This document shows, one piece after another, positions 25,394-34,701 of a stretch of 35,519 nt of DNA; position 1 is the first letter of the stretch; every line of letters starts with the position of its first letter. A model generated the notes under the pieces. The model was not told where the DNA came from, ran no database searches, and worked only from the letters and a program-made list of their open reading frames with translations. The position numbers and the translations under genes are program-made. Source of the stretch: Sphingomonas sanguinis. GTDB lineage: Bacteria; Pseudomonadota; Alphaproteobacteria; Sphingomonadales; Sphingomonadaceae. The stretch is taken from assembly GCF_001476905.1 (NCBI RefSeq), contig NZ_LDTE01000137.1, positions 1 to 35,519 on the forward strand, read 5' to 3'.

Positions 25394-25549
25394 GTGCGTT
25401 CGATGATTCCGATTCCTCTCGCCGCCTGAATGGCGCTCGCGGCCTGCGGCAAAGGTGGCAAAGGCGTGTCCATGCCCAACGCCTTGATGGAGCAGGTCGC
25501 CAAGGTTCCGGTCAACGATCCGATCAATCGGTTACACAATATCCGTTGA
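25394..25549 (+). pseudogene. Remnant of a small lipoprotein gene with a stop inside the signal peptide
   Basis: A ribosome site (GGGAG, 6 nt) precedes GTG 25394, which opens MRSMIPIPLAA. A TGA at 25427 stops it and an ATG follows at once at 25430. The same frame then gives MALAACGKGGKG with a proper lipobox (LAAC, Cys codon 25445) and ends at 25549 after 39 codons. Read through the TGA, the sequence is a normal lipoprotein signal peptide, so the TGA looks like a recent nonsense mutation. Alternatively, the short lipopeptide from 25430 is made, but it lacks a charged N-terminus. No family was recognised for the rest. Confidence 0.4.
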
Positions 25550-25942
25550 AGGCCCACATCCTTGGGCGCATCACGCCGGGGCCGCCCGTTTCCGTTCCTG
25601 ACAAACATTCCCTTTATCGCCCGGCGATGAATCCTGTCACAAGGTTGGTGCGGTGATGGCTCATCTCAACGTGACGACCCTGACCGCCGCACGCCGCCAG
25701 ACAGCGTCGGGTCGGTGAGGCAATGAGCGAATAAGCCGGCGTTGGCCCGCTTGCCGAGCGGGAAGCGCACCGCGTCGAACGGCGAGTGGTGGCGTTCCCC
25801 GATGGTCATCGCTTCGGCTGGGTATATTCCGATTGAGATATTCTGGGGTGAATGGAAAACGCATATGAGATTGGCCGATGGCCGCCGCAGCTGGGCGGCA
25901 GCCATTCGGCGCAAGGACCGAGAGCGCTGCCGCGAGGCCCCG
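25550..25942. other. Region without recognisable gene
   Basis: Short open frames occur on both strands, but none has a credible start, ribosome site or familiar protein pattern. The stretch lies downstream of the NTF2-like gene and of the lipoprotein remnant and may be decayed sequence. I see no clear terminator. Confidence 0.4.
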
Positions 25943-26479
25943 TCAGGGTCGATATGGCAAGGACGATTGGTGGAGGATGATGCGAACCCTGCCGTCTTCA
26001 CATTCCTTGAACACGAAACTCTTGTTCACGAAAATGTGAGTGTCGTCCTGTCCGATGAAATGGACATTGCATTGTACGATCGCCAGGTCGCCATGCAGGA
26101 TGAAATCCTCTTTGCTATACCAAACCTTGACCCACGGCTTCAGCTTGAAGCCCGTGTCATCGGGGAATGCCTCGTTCCCCCCGATGAAATAGGCCAGAGC
26201 GCCCTCCTTCGTCGGTCGAAAGGTCTGGGTGCCGAAGGTCAGGGTCGGTTTGAACAGAACCTTCCCTTGGTCATAATCGTAATTGTCGCTGAGCACCTGC
26301 ATTGCAACGGCGCGCGCGTCGCCGCCCTCGGAATGAGCTTTGCCGACCGCCACCACATTGTCGCACCAAGTTTGCAACGCCTTGTGCACCATCGCTTCGG
26401 TAAACATCCATTCGTTCCTTCTGAAAGGTTCTGCCGGCTCTTTCGCCGGAGCGGTTGCCGACGCTGATGCTCCCTGCAT
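25943..26479 (-). CDS. NTF2-like (SnoaL/CaMKII-association-type) protein
   Basis: A 178-residue protein without membrane segments. A helical start (TEAMVHKALQTWCDNVVAVGKA) is followed by beta-rich segments (VLFKPTLTFGTQTFRPTKEG, AIVQCNVHFIGQDDTHIFVNKSFVF) and ends with RVRIILHQSSLPY. That ending resembles the C-terminal strand of NTF2-like association domains (typically I-x-H-H-S-S). The FPDDTGF segment and a Cys/His set (QCNVHF, LHQSS) could serve ligand or metal binding. ATG 26479 is 5 nt behind AGAGG; the in-frame TTG at 26494 is rejected. It lies 170 nt downstream of a COG0523 GTPase on the same strand, which suggests but does not prove a link to metal homeostasis. Confidence 0.7.
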   Translation of the reverse strand: MQGASASATAPAKEPAEPFRRNEWMFTEAMVHKALQTWCDNVVAVGKAHSEGGDARAVAMQVLSDNYDYDQGKVLFKPTLTFGTQTFRPTKEGALAYFIGGNEAFPDDTGFKLKPWVKVWYSKEDFILHGDLAIVQCNVHFIGQDDTHIFVNKSFVFKECEDGRVRIILHQSSLPYRP

Positions 26480-26649
26480 GACGGCCTCTTCCAACGCATC
26501 GAACGAGGAACAGCGAAAGCCAAGGCAGGACTGATTGCGTCCGCACCTGTCCGCATCGCAACGGCCAGCGTTCCCACGAAACCGTCATGTTAACCCCATG
26601 TCGGATAGGCTCGGACAGTGTCGCAGGTTCAGCATGCTCAAGCCATGGA

Positions 26650-27747
26650 TCAGGCCGGTATCTCCGGAGACACGCTTTCTATCAGCCCTTGAAGCTCGAC
26701 ATTCTGCAACCCCATCGTCATCAGCGCCAGCGTGCCACGCAATTCCTCCGGATCGATGTTGCGGGTGATGAACACCATTCGCGTACGCCGATCCGCCGAC
26801 GGCCACCGGTCGAGCTCGACCGGTGGGTGAAAGACGTGCTGCACGCCATGGACGACCACGGGTGCGTCATATCCGACCAGGTTGACGATCCCCTTCACCC
26901 GCAGCAGATCCGCCCCCTTGAACATGGTGAGAAGTCCTAGCCAGCGATCGAATGCGACCGGCTCCAAGGGCATATCGAACGTCAGGCAGGTTGCGCGGAT
27001 ACCGGCATTATGTCGGTTCACGTCATGATGATGATGGTGATGATGATCGGCGTGGGATGCTTCCTCCGCCAGCCAGCGGAGAACATCCTCGCTCTTGCTG
27101 GCGGCGTCCCATAGGCCGACATCAAACAATAAAGCGGACTCCACCGCCCCATTGGTGACCGCGATGATGGGCGCAAACGGATTGAGCGTCGCAAGCCGGT
27201 CACGGATCATCTGCTGTGCGGCCTCGTCGGCAAGGTCGGTTTTCGTCAGCAGCAGTCGGTCGGCGACAGCCGCCTGCTTCACCGCTTCCGGCTGGGCATC
27301 AAGCGTGGCCATGCCGGCCGCTGCGTCCACCGTCGTGATGACGGCGTCGAGCCGGTAAAGCGGCTCCAGTCGCGGATCGGTCATCAGGGTGTGCAGGATC
27401 GGCGCGGGGTCGGCCAGGCCGGTGGTTTCAATCATCACCCGGTCGAACCAGCATTGTCCGTCGCGCGCGAAACGCCATGGTGCATCGCGCAGCGTTTGCG
27501 AAAGGTCACCACGGATGGTGCAGCACAGGCATCCGCCCATTATCTCGACCACCAGATCCTCATTCGATCGTGCGATCAGTTCATGATCCAGTCCGACTGC
27601 GCCGAATTCATTGATGATGACCAGCACACGCGCCATGTCGGGCGAACGGACCAAGTGATTGAGCACGGTCGTCTTGCCACTGCCGAGAAAGCCGGTCAGC
27701 ACCGACACCGGGATGCGCGCATTGGCGTCCGATACGACAGCGCTCAT
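26650..27747 (-). CDS. COG0523 family GTPase, His-rich metallochaperone (CobW/ZNG-like)
   Basis: A 365-residue G3E-family GTPase that delivers a metal ion, usually zinc or cobalt, to a client protein. Visible motifs are Walker A GFLGSGKT (19-26), switch NEFG (46-49), the family-defining metal site GGCLCC (C73, C75, C76), ETTG (117-120), the guanine motif TKTD (168-171), and a run of seven His (235-241) before the CobW C-terminal domain. His-rich loops are typical of zinc-handling members. The ATG overlaps the stop of a small upstream frame (ATGA). The divergent neighbour is a second COG0523 gene with a Zur-box-like palindrome between, so a zinc-starvation role is the best inference. Confidence 0.9.
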   Translation of the reverse strand: MSAVVSDANARIPVSVLTGFLGSGKTTVLNHLVRSPDMARVLVIINEFGAVGLDHELIARSNEDLVVEIMGGCLCCTIRGDLSQTLRDAPWRFARDGQCWFDRVMIETTGLADPAPILHTLMTDPRLEPLYRLDAVITTVDAAAGMATLDAQPEAVKQAAVADRLLLTKTDLADEAAQQMIRDRLATLNPFAPIIAVTNGAVESALLFDVGLWDAASKSEDVLRWLAEEASHADHHHHHHHDVNRHNAGIRATCLTFDMPLEPVAFDRWLGLLTMFKGADLLRVKGIVNLVGYDAPVVVHGVQHVFHPPVELDRWPSADRRTRMVFITRNIDPEELRGTLALMTMGLQNVELQGLIESVSPEIPA

Positions 27748-27954
27748 ATCTTGCCCGCCCTCGCCCCGGCCCGGTGGGTTGCAGCCGCACGCGACAGGAT
27801 GCGCCAGTGCTCAAAATGCGCCGTGCTCACGCCCCGCAGCCCTAAGTAGCGGGTCAAGCTCACGTCCGACGCGGTTGCCAGATGGGCCAAGTGGCAGCGT
27901 TGCCCGCCAATCCTCTTCATCGCTATACCACTGGACATCAAGCTGCGTCTCCAT
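27744..27954 (-). pseudogene. Small gene upstream of the GTPase, apparently frameshifted at a T4 run
   Basis: From ATG 27954 the frame reads METQLDVQWYSDEEDWRATL and on to GREHGAF, then stops at 27811 after 47 codons. The stop is created by a TTTT run (plus-strand AAAA 27813-27816). Dropping one T restores a frame that continues EHWRILSRAAATHRAGAR and ends in the TGA that overlaps the GTPase ATG by 4 nt, giving 69 residues. The second frame alone is also open further upstream (to 27980), with higher GC at third positions, so it may itself be the gene, with a start at 27938 or 27920. Options are an assembly error, a true frameshift or programmed slippage. No family was recognised. Confidence 0.4.
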
Positions 27955-27960
27955 ATATGT
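27932..27960 (+). promoter_or_regulatory. Candidate promoter of the rightward GTPase
   Basis: TGGACA (27932-27937) and ATATGT (27955-27960) are separated by 17 bp. The -10 coincides with the left arm of the palindrome, so a repressor there would block transcription. The predicted transcript start leaves a leader of only about 26 nt, and no Shine-Dalgarno sequence is visible before ATG 27993. Confidence 0.3.
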
Positions 27961-27975
27961 AATGTTGTAACATAT
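27955..27975. promoter_or_regulatory. Zur-box-like palindrome between divergent GTPase genes
   Basis: ATATGT (27955-27960) and ACATAT (27970-27975) form perfect arms. The inner 15-mer TGTAATGTTGTAACA (27958-27972) matches the Zur-type consensus TGTTATAATATAACA, as I recall it, at 11 of 15 places. It lies 18 bp before the rightward GTPase start. Zur control of COG0523 genes is well known in proteobacteria; binding here is inferred. Confidence 0.55.
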
Positions 27976-27992
27976 CTCACCGGATACGTGTC

Positions 27993-29228
27993 ATGACAAG
28001 CCTCTCTTCATCCGATCGCCGTCTTCCCGTCACCGTATTGTCGGGCTTTCTCGGCGCGGGAAAGACGACACTGCTAAACCACATCCTGGCCAATCGCGAG
28101 GGACGGCGGGTTGCAGTCATCGTGAACGACATGTCGGAAGTGAACATCGACGCCGACCTCGTGCGTGGCGGCGAGGCTGCCCTTTCACGCTCGGAAGAAG
28201 CGCTGGTCGAAATGACCAACGGCTGCATCTGCTGCACGCTGCGTGATGACCTGCTGGCCGAAGTCCGTGCGCTCGCCGAAGCCGGCCGGTTCGATTATCT
28301 GGTCATCGAGTCGACTGGTATTTCCGAGCCGCTTCCTGTCGCGACGACCTTTTCGTTCCGCGACGAAGCGGGCGTCTCGCTGGGGGATGTTGCACGGCTC
28401 GACACGATGGTCACGGTGGTCGATGCCCTGAACCTGCTCGCCGACTATTCGAGCCAGGATTTCCTTGCCGATCGCGGCGAAACAATGGGTGAGGACGATA
28501 CCCGCAGCTTGGTCGGCCTGCTGGTGGAACAGATCGAGTTCGCCGATGTCGTCATCGTCAACAAGGCGTCATCGGTATCGGCGGAGCAGCTTGGCATCGT
28601 AAAGAAGCTGGTCGCCAGCCTCAATGCCGACGCGGTCATCGTCCCGGCGGATCATGGGCGCGTGGATCTGGATCTGATCCTCGCCACCGGGCTGTTCGAT
28701 GAGGAAAAGGCCGCGCGCCATCCACTCTGGGCAAAGGAACTGTACGGCTATGCCCATCATCAGCCGGAAACCGAGGAATATGGGATCGAAAGCTTCGTCT
28801 ATCGCGCCCGCCAGCCCTTTGATCCGGCTCGCTTCCACGCCTTTCTGACCGATGGCGGCCTCGACCATGTCGTGCGGGCCAAGGGCCATTTCTGGCTGGC
28901 GACCCGGCCCGACTGGGTGGGTGAACTGGCAGTGGCGGGCAGCCAGACCGAGACGGCCCGTATGGGTCGCTGGTGGGCGTCAATCCCCAAGAATCAGTGG
29001 CCCGACGATGGCCGTTTCGAGGAGTTCGTCGCCAGACACTGGGACATGATTTGGGGCGACCGACGGCAGGAACTGGTCTTCATCGGCATCGGCATGGACG
29101 AGGCGCGAATTCGAGCCAGGCTGGATGCCTGCCTGGTATCGGGCGCGGCCTTCACGCCCGCGCTCTGGACAAACTTGCGCGATCCGTTCCCGGCCTGGGG
29201 CGAACGACAGTTGGAAACGGCCGACTGA
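27993..29228 (+). CDS. COG0523 family GTPase, ZigA/YciC-like zinc chaperone
   Basis: A 411-residue G3E GTPase of the long ZigA/YciC type. It has Walker A GFLGAGKT (18-25), [10 protein letters not shown] (44-53), the metal motif NGCICC (C78, C80, C81), ESTGISEP (106-113) and a C-terminal CobW domain (GHFWLATRP, then [16 protein letters not shown]). The expected guanine-specificity motif NKxD reads NKAS (190-193), so nucleotide choice or affinity may differ from the divergent paralogue, although this may be usual within the subgroup. YciC-like proteins are made under zinc limitation and are thought to supply zinc to essential clients. The Zur-like palindrome 18 bp upstream fits that role. Confidence 0.9.
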   Translation: MTSLSSSDRRLPVTVLSGFLGAGKTTLLNHILANREGRRVAVIVNDMSEVNIDADLVRGGEAALSRSEEALVEMTNGCICCTLRDDLLAEVRALAEAGRFDYLVIESTGISEPLPVATTFSFRDEAGVSLGDVARLDTMVTVVDALNLLADYSSQDFLADRGETMGEDDTRSLVGLLVEQIEFADVVIVNKASSVSAEQLGIVKKLVASLNADAVIVPADHGRVDLDLILATGLFDEEKAARHPLWAKELYGYAHHQPETEEYGIESFVYRARQPFDPARFHAFLTDGGLDHVVRAKGHFWLATRPDWVGELAVAGSQTETARMGRWWASIPKNQWPDDGRFEEFVARHWDMIWGDRRQELVFIGIGMDEARIRARLDACLVSGAAFTPALWTNLRDPFPAWGERQLETAD

Positions 29229-29668
29229 CGTTCGTGATAGCCTCAGGGCGTTATCGCGTCCGTCTATCCCGCGCACGATTGGTGAGCACCGGACTTTGCC
29301 CCCGTGCTGCGATGCTGGTGCCCAGGAGCAGAATCCCTGCCGCGATCGACAAGGCCTACAGAGCCGGGGGCGCGGTTGCTTGGCAACATCCGCGCGTTCC
29401 GGGACGATGGTCTATAAGGGAATGACCTCAGGAAATTTGCAACACCCCAACACCTGACGCCCCTTCATGCCGACCTCCGTTGCAGGCCAAAGCCGAACGC
29501 AGGTCCGGAAAAATCCGACCAGGCTCGCTTGATCGCAGCTCAGGAACGAACTGCGTCTTACGCCGACCCGATTCATCGGATCGCAATATTCCTGTCACGG
29601 TGGAATTATAACGTAGCTGTCATGTTCGACGCAGCGCTCGGAGGCTGCGTGGTGTGGGGAAAGCAGTT
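29229..29668. other. Intergenic region upstream of the RTX nuclease
   Basis: No gene is recognisable. A small stem (CGGA/TCCG around AAAA, 29506-29517) lies in the middle. The 80 bp before the RTX start are AT-richer and hold two CTGTCA words (29592 and 29617). No terminator of the GTPase gene was evident. Confidence 0.45.
29606..29623 (+). promoter_or_regulatory. Possible PhoB (Pho box) half site
   Basis: CTGTCAT (29617-29623) is a perfect Pho-box repeat. The preceding repeat position at the expected 11-bp offset (TTATAAC, 29606) matches only three of seven bases. Another near repeat, CTGTCAC, lies at 29592, which is out of the 11-bp phase. This is a weak candidate. Confidence 0.25.
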
Positions 29669-32600
29669 ATGCCGACGTCGGTCTTCATCAACGAATTCCA
29701 TTACGACAATGCGGGAAGCGATACGGGCGAGTTCGTGGAGATCGCGGGCGCGGCCGGCACGGATCTGACCGGCTGGAAGATCGTCCTGTACAATGGCAAC
29801 CCTGCCCAACGCTCGGCCTATGGCACGGTGGCGTTGACCGGCACCATCGCCGATCAGGGCAACGGCATGGGCACGGTGAAGGTCGCCTATGCGGCGAACG
29901 GCATCCAGAACGGCGGCTCGGGTGCCGCCGGAGAGCCCGACGGCCTCGCCTTGGTCGATGCGGCGGGCAATGTCGTGCAGTTCCTGAGCTATGAGGGCAG
30001 CTTCGTCGCCGCCGACGGCCCGGCCAAGGGCATGACCAGCGTCAATATCGGCGTCTATGAGGACGGGACGCAGAGCGGCACCGCGCTGGGGCTGGTCGGC
30101 ACCGGTACGACGGCGGAAGACTTCCACTGGGCGCTGATTAACACCGCGACCGCCGGAGCGGTGAATGCGGGCCAGACCTTCGGCAACGCCGCGCCGACCC
30201 CGACGCCCGGCACGCTGGCGATCGCCGACGCCAGCCTGACCGAAGGAGACAGCGGTACGCGGGAGATCGTCTTCACCGTGACACGCAGCGACGGAACTGC
30301 GGGCGGCGTGTCGGCGACCTGGACGCTGAACCTGGGCAGCGGCACGGTCGCGGCCGACGCGAGCGACTTCGCCGCCGACCTGGTGCGCACGGGCACGGTG
30401 ACGTTTGCCGAAGGCGCTACCACCGCCCAGATCCGGCTGCCCGTGCTGGGCGATACGGTGTTCGAGGGCGACGAGAGCTTCTCCATCACCCTCTCCGATC
30501 CGCAGGGCGGCGCGACGCTGACCCGCGCCGTCGCGACGGGCACGATCACCAACGACGATGCCGCGCCGCCAGCCCCGCCCGCGAACGTCTTCATCAACGA
30601 GATCCACTACGACAATAGCGGCGCCGATGTCGGCGAGGCGATCGAGATTGCCGGGGCGGCGGGCACCGACCTGTCGGGCTATAAGCTGGTGCTGTACAAC
30701 GGCACCAACACGCCCGATGCGGCACCGGTCTATGCGACGACCACCCTGTCGGGCACGATCGACGATGAAGGCAATGGCTTTGGCGCGGTGTCCTTCCGCT
30801 ATCCGGTCAACGGTCTCCAGAACGGCCCGGCCGACGGCGTGGCGCTGGTCGCGCCGGACGGCACGGTGGTGCAGTTCCTGTCCTATGGCGGCACGATCAC
30901 CGCGGCGGCGGGCACGGCGGCGGCGGGCCTGACCAGCACCGATATCGGCGTCGCCGAGTCCCCCGCGCCCGGCGCGGGCTTCTCGCTACAGCTCAAGGGG
31001 TCCGGGTCGAGCGCGGGCGATTTCACCTGGACCGCGCCGAGCACCGACAGCTTCGGATCGGTCAATGCGGGGCAGAGCTTCCTGTCGGCGACCGGCACGG
31101 GGCATCTGCGCGTCAACGATGCCCGCGTCGTCGAGGGCGATAGCGGCACCAGCAACCTGATCTTCACCGTGAACCGCGCGGGCGGCACCGCCAACGCCGC
31201 CACGGTCGACTATGCGGTCCATCTGGACGGGACCGCGAACGCCGCCGATCTCGGAGCCGCGGCGGTGCTGGCGGGCACGCTTCGCTTCGCGGCGGGCGAG
31301 ACGAGCAAGCAGATCGTCGTGCCGATCGCGGGCGATACCGTCGGCGAAGGCAATGAAACGCTGTCGGTGACGCTGGGCACCACCAGCGGCGATGTGGTGA
31401 TCGATCGCGGCACGGCGACCGGCACGATCGTCAACGACGACCCCGTCGCACTGTCGATCGGCCAGATCCAGGGCGAGGGCCACAGCTCGGCCTATATCAA
31501 CCAGACGGTGGCCACCAACGGCGTCGTCACCGCCGTCGACTCCAACGGCTTCTACCTGCAGTCGGCGGTCGGCGATGGCAATGACCGCACGTCCGACGCG
31601 ATCTTTGTCTTCACCAGCACCAAGCCGACCGTCCTGGTCGGCGACGAGGCGACGGTGCGCGGCAAGGTGGCGGAATATGCCGGGGACGCCAAGGGCCTGA
31701 CGGTCACGCAGATCGTCACCCCGACGGTCACCGTCGCCAGCCATGGCAATGCGCTGCCCGCTGCCGTGCTGATCGGGACGGGCGGCGTCCTGCCCCCGGC
31801 GCACACGATCGATCATGACCCGCTGACAAATTACGACCCTGCCAACGACGGCATCGATTTCTGGGAGTCGCTGGAAGGCATGCGGGTGACGATCGATGCG
31901 CCCCAGGCGGTATCGAACACCAACTCTTATGGCGAGACCGACGTCGTCGCGTCGCATGGCGTCGGTGCCACCGGCATGAACGATCGCGGCGGCATCACCA
32001 TCTCGCCCAATGCCGACGGCACGATCGACTATAATCCCGAGAAGATCCAGATCGACGACGACAGCGCAATCTTCGCGGGCTTCAAGCCGGGCTACACGAT
32101 CGGCGACCAGCTCAGCAGCGTGACCGGCATCGTCCATTATTCATTCGACAATTACGAGGTGCTGGTCACCGAAGCGGTCACCGTCACGAAGGATGTGACG
32201 CTGACCAAGGAGGTCACGCAGCTTCAGGGCGACGCCAACCACCTGTCGATCGCCACCTATAATCTCGAAAATCTCGACACGTCGGACAACAAGTTCGACG
32301 TGCTGGCGAGCAACATCGTCTATAATCTGCGCGCGCCCGACATCCTGGCAGTGCAGGAGATCCAGGACGCCGATGGCGCGGGCACCGGCAGCGACCTGTC
32401 GGGCACCGTCACGGCGCAGGGGCTGATCGACTCGATCTACGCCCAGTCCGGCCTGCGTTACGCCTATGTCGAGATCGCGCCGACCACCGCCAATTCGAGC
32501 GGCGGCGAGCCCAATGGCAACATCCGCAACGGCTTCTTCTACAATGTCGATCGCGTGTCCTATGTCGAGGGCAGCGCGGCGCTGATCACCGGCAGCGCCT

Positions 32601-34612
32601 ATAACAACAGCCGCAACCCGCTGGTCGCGCAGTTCGAGTTCGCCGGACAGAAGATCACCGCGATCGACGTCCACTTCACCTCGCGCGGCGGCAGCGATCC
32701 GCTGTGGGGCAACATCCAGCCGCCCGCCGACGCGGGCGATGCGGCGCGCAACGCGCAGGCCGCGGGCGTCAAGGCCTATATCCAGGAGCATCTCGCCGAC
32801 GATCCGTCACTCAACGTGGCGGTGCTCGGCGACTGGAACGGCTTCTACTTTGAAAATGCCCAGACCCAGCTGACCGATCCCGCCAAGGGCGGGGTGCTGA
32901 CCAACCTCAATACGCTGCTCAGCCCCGAAGAGCGCTACAGCTATATGTTCGGGGGCAATGCGCAGCAGATCGACAATATCCTGGTCACCGGCGGGCTGCT
33001 CACCAACGCGCAATATGACTCGGTCCACCTCAATTCGCAGTTCGGGGAGGATCGCCCGACCGACCATGATCCGCAACTGGCACTGCTCCAACTTGGCATG
33101 GCGCCGCGCGACCTGGTGCTGAGCCATGATGCGGTCGACGAGAATCTGGCGGCGGGCGCCATCGTCGGCACCTTGTCGGCGACGGACACGGCCAATGACA
33201 GGCTGACCTATGCCCTGGTCGACGACGCAAAGGGTCTGTTCGTGGTCGATGCCGCGACCGGCGTGGTCACCACCACCGCGCCGCTCGATCATGAGGCGGC
33301 GGCGTCCTATGCGCTGGTCGCCAAGGTCACCGACAGCGGCGGCCTGTCGACGCAGCAGGCCTTCACGGTCGCCGTGGGCGACGTCAACGAGGCCCCCGTC
33401 GCCCTGGCGCTGAGCGGCGACCATATGGCGGAGAATCTCGCTGCCGGAACGGTCGTGGGCACGCTTGCGGCCAGCGACCCGGAGGGCGATGCCCTCGCCT
33501 ACAGCCTGGTCGACAATGCCCAGGGCCTGTTTGCGGTCGACGCGACGACCGGCGTGGTGACGACGACCGCCGCCCTCGACTACGAGGCGGTGAAGAACTA
33601 CCAGATCGTCGCGCGGGCAACCGACACGGGCGGCCTGAGCACCGATCACGGCTTCACGATCGTGGTCGACGACGTCAACGAGGCTCCCGCTGCGACGGCG
33701 GATGCGGTGGCGATCGATGAGGATGCGACCACCGCCAATCTGTGGTCCACCTTGCTCGGCAACGATCGCGATCGCGATCCCGACACCGGCCAGGCCCTGT
33801 CGATCATCAAGGTCGACACCAGCGATACGCTGGGCAGCGTGATCTTCGATGCCGCCACGCAGACGCTGAAATATGTCGCGGACCATGACGCCTTCGATGC
33901 GCTGGCCACCGGCGCGTCGCAGGTGGATCGCTTCACCTACACCGTGTCGGACGGCCAGGGGCTGACCAGCACGGCCAGCGTGGCGGTCACCGTGACCGGC
34001 ATCGGCGATGGGATCGTGCGCACCGGCAGCATCTTTTCCGACACGCTCACCGGCACGGGCGGCGAGGACACGCTGTCCGGTGGCCTGGGCCACGACACGC
34101 TTTACGGGCTTGGCGGCCATGATCAGCTCAGCGGCGGGCTCGGCAACGACCGGCTGTTCGGGGGCGATGGCAACGACGTGCTGTTCGGCGGTCTGGGCCA
34201 TGACGTGCTGGACGGCGGAGCGGGCAACGACATCCTGTTCGGCGGGCTTGGCAACGACACGCTGAGCGGCGGCGCCGGGGCCGACACCTTCCACTTCGGC
34301 CGCCTGGACGGCAGCGACACGATCACCGACTTCGACACGGCGCGCGACGCCCTGGTGCTCGACGACGGTATCCGCCTCGCTCATGCACGGGTGCAGGACG
34401 TCAACCGCGATGGCGTCAAGGATCTCGTGCTGAGCTTTACCCAGGGAACCAGCGTCACGCTGCTGAATGTCAACGACGTGAAGGCGGTCAAGTTTTCCGG
34501 CCCGGATTACTGGTCGGATCACCAGCCGGGACTCGACGGGCTGCTCGACGATGTCGGCGATTTCCTGACGCACGCGCTGCCCCGATTCGTCGACTTCAGC
34601 CACGGCTTCTGA
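29669..34612 (+). CDS. RTX-type secreted nuclease: lamin-tail, Calx-beta, ExeM-like EEP, cadherin and calcium-binding repeats
   Basis: A 1647-residue extracellular protein without a Sec signal, as usual for type I secretion. Domains in order are lamin-tail (3-174), Calx-beta (181-297), a second lamin-tail (306-474) and Calx-beta (478-593), a beta-rich OB-like region found in ExeM-type nucleases (594-851), endonuclease/exonuclease/phosphatase (860-1143), two cadherin-like repeats (1146-1340), a VCBS/Ig-like domain (1342-1448), about eight RTX nonapeptides (1455-1537) and a C-terminal secretion region. EEP catalytic motifs are complete: [30 protein letters not shown] and TDHDPQ. The likely role is cleavage of extracellular DNA or another phosphodiester for nutrients or biofilm turnover. 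ATG 29669 is preferred to GTG 29654 because the lamin-tail begins at once after it. The exporter gene follows. Confidence 0.9.
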   Translation: MPTSVFINEFHYDNAGSDTGEFVEIAGAAGTDLTGWKIVLYNGNPAQRSAYGTVALTGTIADQGNGMGTVKVAYAANGIQNGGSGAAGEPDGLALVDAAGNVVQFLSYEGSFVAADGPAKGMTSVNIGVYEDGTQSGTALGLVGTGTTAEDFHWALINTATAGAVNAGQTFGNAAPTPTPGTLAIADASLTEGDSGTREIVFTVTRSDGTAGGVSATWTLNLGSGTVAADASDFAADLVRTGTVTFAEGATTAQIRLPVLGDTVFEGDESFSITLSDPQGGATLTRAVATGTITNDDAAPPAPPANVFINEIHYDNSGADVGEAIEIAGAAGTDLSGYKLVLYNGTNTPDAAPVYATTTLSGTIDDEGNGFGAVSFRYPVNGLQNGPADGVALVAPDGTVVQFLSYGGTITAAAGTAAAGLTSTDIGVAESPAPGAGFSLQLKGSGSSAGDFTWTAPSTDSFGSVNAGQSFLSATGTGHLRVNDARVVEGDSGTSNLIFTVNRAGGTANAATVDYAVHLDGTANAADLGAAAVLAGTLRFAAGETSKQIVVPIAGDTVGEGNETLSVTLGTTSGDVVIDRGTATGTIVNDDPVALSIGQIQGEGHSSAYINQTVATNGVVTAVDSNGFYLQSAVGDGNDRTSDAIFVFTSTKPTVLVGDEATVRGKVAEYAGDAKGLTVTQIVTPTVTVASHGNALPAAVLIGTGGVLPPAHTIDHDPLTNYDPANDGIDFWESLEGMRVTIDAPQAVSNTNSYGETDVVASHGVGATGMNDRGGITISPNADGTIDYNPEKIQIDDDSAIFAGFKPGYTIGDQLSSVTGIVHYSFDNYEVLVTEAVTVTKDVTLTKEVTQLQGDANHLSIATYNLENLDTSDNKFDVLASNIVYNLRAPDILAVQEIQDADGAGTGSDLSGTVTAQGLIDSIYAQSGLRYAYVEIAPTTANSSGGEPNGNIRNGFFYNVDRVSYVEGSAALITGSAYNNSRNPLVAQFEFAGQKITAIDVHFTSRGGSDPLWGNIQPPADAGDAARNAQAAGVKAYIQEHLADDPSLNVAVLGDWNGFYFENAQTQLTDPAKGGVLTNLNTLLSPEERYSYMFGGNAQQIDNILVTGGLLTNAQYDSVHLNSQFGEDRPTDHDPQLALLQLGMAPRDLVLSHDAVDENLAAGAIVGTLSATDTANDRLTYALVDDAKGLFVVDAATGVVTTTAPLDHEAAASYALVAKVTDSGGLSTQQAFTVAVGDVNEAPVALALSGDHMAENLAAGTVVGTLAASDPEGDALAYSLVDNAQGLFAVDATTGVVTTTAALDYEAVKNYQIVARATDTGGLSTDHGFTIVVDDVNEAPAATADAVAIDEDATTANLWSTLLGNDRDRDPDTGQALSIIKVDTSDTLGSVIFDAATQTLKYVADHDAFDALATGASQVDRFTYTVSDGQGLTSTASVAVTVTGIGDGIVRTGSIFSDTLTGTGGEDTLSGGLGHDTLYGLGGHDQLSGGLGNDRLFGGDGNDVLFGGLGHDVLDGGAGNDILFGGLGNDTLSGGAGADTFHFGRLDGSDTITDFDTARDALVLDDGIRLAHARVQDVNRDGVKDLVLSFTQGTSVTLLNVNDVKAVKFSGPDYWSDHQPGLDGLLDDVGDFLTHALPRFVDFSHGF
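29675..31445 (+). repeat. Tandem duplication of a lamin-tail/Calx-beta module
   Basis: The first unit (about 29675-30565) and the second (about 30583-31445) share the same order and key phrases: [10 protein letters not shown] versus [22 protein letters not shown] versus [26 protein letters not shown], and closing GTITNDD/GTIVNDD. They arose by duplication inside the gene. Confidence 0.8.
34051..34290 (+). repeat. RTX calcium-binding nonapeptide array
   Basis: About eight consecutive units of the GGxGxDxLx type, such as [45 protein letters not shown] and GGLGNDTLS. They form a parallel beta-roll that folds on binding calcium outside the cell, and they mark the protein as a type I secretion substrate. 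Confidence 0.93.
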
Positions 34613-34633
34613 CCCTCGACACGATCGGCGACC

Positions 34634-34665
34634 GGCCGCGCGATCCGTTGGTGGATCGCGCGGCC
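34634..34665. terminator. Strong hairpin between RTX nuclease and exporter genes
   Basis: GGCCGCGCGATCC (34634-34646) and GGATCGCGCGGCC (34653-34665) form a perfect 13-bp stem with loop GTTGGT, followed by TTCGCATTCT. It begins 22 nt after the RTX stop and ends 36 nt before the exporter start, so exporter transcription is reduced or comes from its own promoter. Confidence 0.8.
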
Positions 34666-34701
34666 TTCGCATTCTGACTATGCCATTTTGAATCGACGGT
34701 G

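Noticed and set aside
25742..26467. 241-codon plus-strand frame over the NTF2-like gene
   Set aside because: The minus-strand protein has a coherent fold pattern and ribosome site. The plus frame has neither.
27018..27060. ATG/CAT-rich run as a microsatellite or CRISPR-like repeat
   Set aside because: It is the poly-His codon run inside the GTPase gene, without repeat-spacer structure.
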